Shown piece by piece: positions 5,736 to 6,154 of a stretch of 6,154 nucleotides of DNA (positions within the stretch are counted from its first letter, which is position 1; every line of letters begins with the position of its first letter). The DNA is taken from NCBI GenBank assembly GCA_000433515.1, contig FR891182.1:26907-33060 (forward strand). The letters run 5' to 3'. A program made the position numbers and the translations under genes. The notes below the pieces were generated by a model. It was not told where the DNA came from, did no database searches, and was given only the letters and a program-made list of their open reading frames with translations. The stretch is from Candidatus Colimorpha enterica. Its GTDB lineage: Bacteria; Bacillota; Clostridia; Oscillospirales; CAG-272.

Positions 5736-6154
5736 TTACAGTTTTTCAAAGCGGTAACCGCCGTTTTCAAGGACTATGTACCCTCTCGGTGTGCCGTTTT
5801 TCGGGATTGATACCGAGCCGGGATTGAGATAGCGGAAGGTTCCGCAGTCCTCGTCAGCCGTCACGTGGGTATGTCCGCAGAGAAGGATGCTCCCTGCAGG
5901 CAGCTTCGGAGGGTTGTCCTTTCCGTACTTATGCCCGTGAGTTGCGAATATCTCGTGTGCGCCGTCATAGAGGATGCAGTATTCCGCCATGACCGGAAAG
6001 TCCAGCATCATCTGATCGACCTCTGCCTCGCAGTTGCCCCTGACGCAGAGGAGCTTATCGGATATTGCGTTGAGCATTGCGGCGACCTCCTTCGGCGCGT
6101 AGCCCTCCGGCAGGTCGTTTCTCGGACCGTGGTACAGCAGATCGCCGAGCAGAA
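5736..6154 (-). CDS. yfcE: YfcE-like metallophosphoesterase, 5' end outside the window
   Basis: Partial gene with its start beyond the right edge; 138 residues are visible in frame, against about 184 in E. coli YfcE. An internal ATG at 6077 is not the start, because the frame upstream of it still encodes conserved family sequence ('LLGDLLYHGPRNDLPEGYAP'). Metal-site motifs of the calcineurin-like fold are present in order: 'GD' (fragment 3-4), 'RGNCE' (38-42), 'THGH' (71-74) and 'GHTH' (93-96), then 'NPGSVSIPK' (109-117). Only the first, N-terminal Asp/His motif is missing, cut off by the edge. The family hydrolyses phosphodiesters in the cytoplasm with two metal ions, usually manganese; the physiological substrate is unclear. 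It is the first visible gene of the minus-strand operon, 17 nt before the membrane-protein gene. Confidence 0.92.
   Translation of the reverse strand, partial: LLGDLLYHGPRNDLPEGYAPKEVAAMLNAISDKLLCVRGNCEAEVDQMMLDFPVMAEYCILYDGAHEIFATHGHKYGKDNPPKLPAGSILLCGHTHVTADEDCGTFRYLNPGSVSIPKNGTPRGYIVLENGGYRFEKL

Noticed and set aside
4807..5757. A 316-codon plus-strand open frame across the nitroreductase and membrane-protein genes
   Set aside because: It lies opposite two well-supported overlapping genes, is rich in His, Lys and Arg without any domain pattern, and spans their junction. It is a shadow frame.

Overview
The window looks like a piece of the chromosome of a gut-type Clostridia bacterium, probably Oscillospiraceae/Ruminococcaceae. 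This is an inference from moderately high G+C coding sequence, AT-rich spacers, AGGAGG-type ribosome binding sites, a Clostridia-style lipoprotein sugar-binding protein, a DUF6514-like small protein and a queT leader. No mobile element, CRISPR array, tRNA or rRNA is visible.

Plus strand, left half (1-3844). The window opens inside the 3' end of an extracellular solute-binding protein gene, probably from a sugar ABC transporter. A hairpin follows, then a strong extended -10 promoter that drives a complete family 42 beta-galactosidase. Together these suggest uptake of a galactoside-containing oligosaccharide and its hydrolysis in the cytoplasm. After a terminator and an AT-rich spacer comes a small DUF6514-like gene of unknown role with its own hairpin. 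Next is a queT-type transporter gene (ECF S component for queuosine precursors). It has its own extended -10 promoter and a roughly 85-nt structured leader that I read as a preQ1 riboswitch, most likely class III.

Convergent junction (3773-3991). The plus-strand unit ends in a T-tracted hairpin. Right behind it is a 16-bp perfect hairpin whose T tract lies on the minus strand, which terminates the opposing operon.

Minus strand, right half (3992-6154). Four tightly packed genes read right to left: a YfcE-like metallophosphoesterase (5' end outside the window), a polytopic membrane protein resembling the YjdF/DUF2238 group, a small FMN nitroreductase, and a two-domain DtxR-family regulator. 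Gaps are 17 nt, an 8-nt overlap, and 16 nt, so they are probably co-transcribed from a promoter beyond the right edge. The regulator carries the iron-type primary metal site (Met, Cys, Glu, His) rather than the manganese type, which suggests an iron-responsive link.

The observations most worth following are the preQ1 leader with a possible loop-to-Shine-Dalgarno contact, a shared apical motif in two neighbouring terminator hairpins, and the metal-site signature of the DtxR protein.
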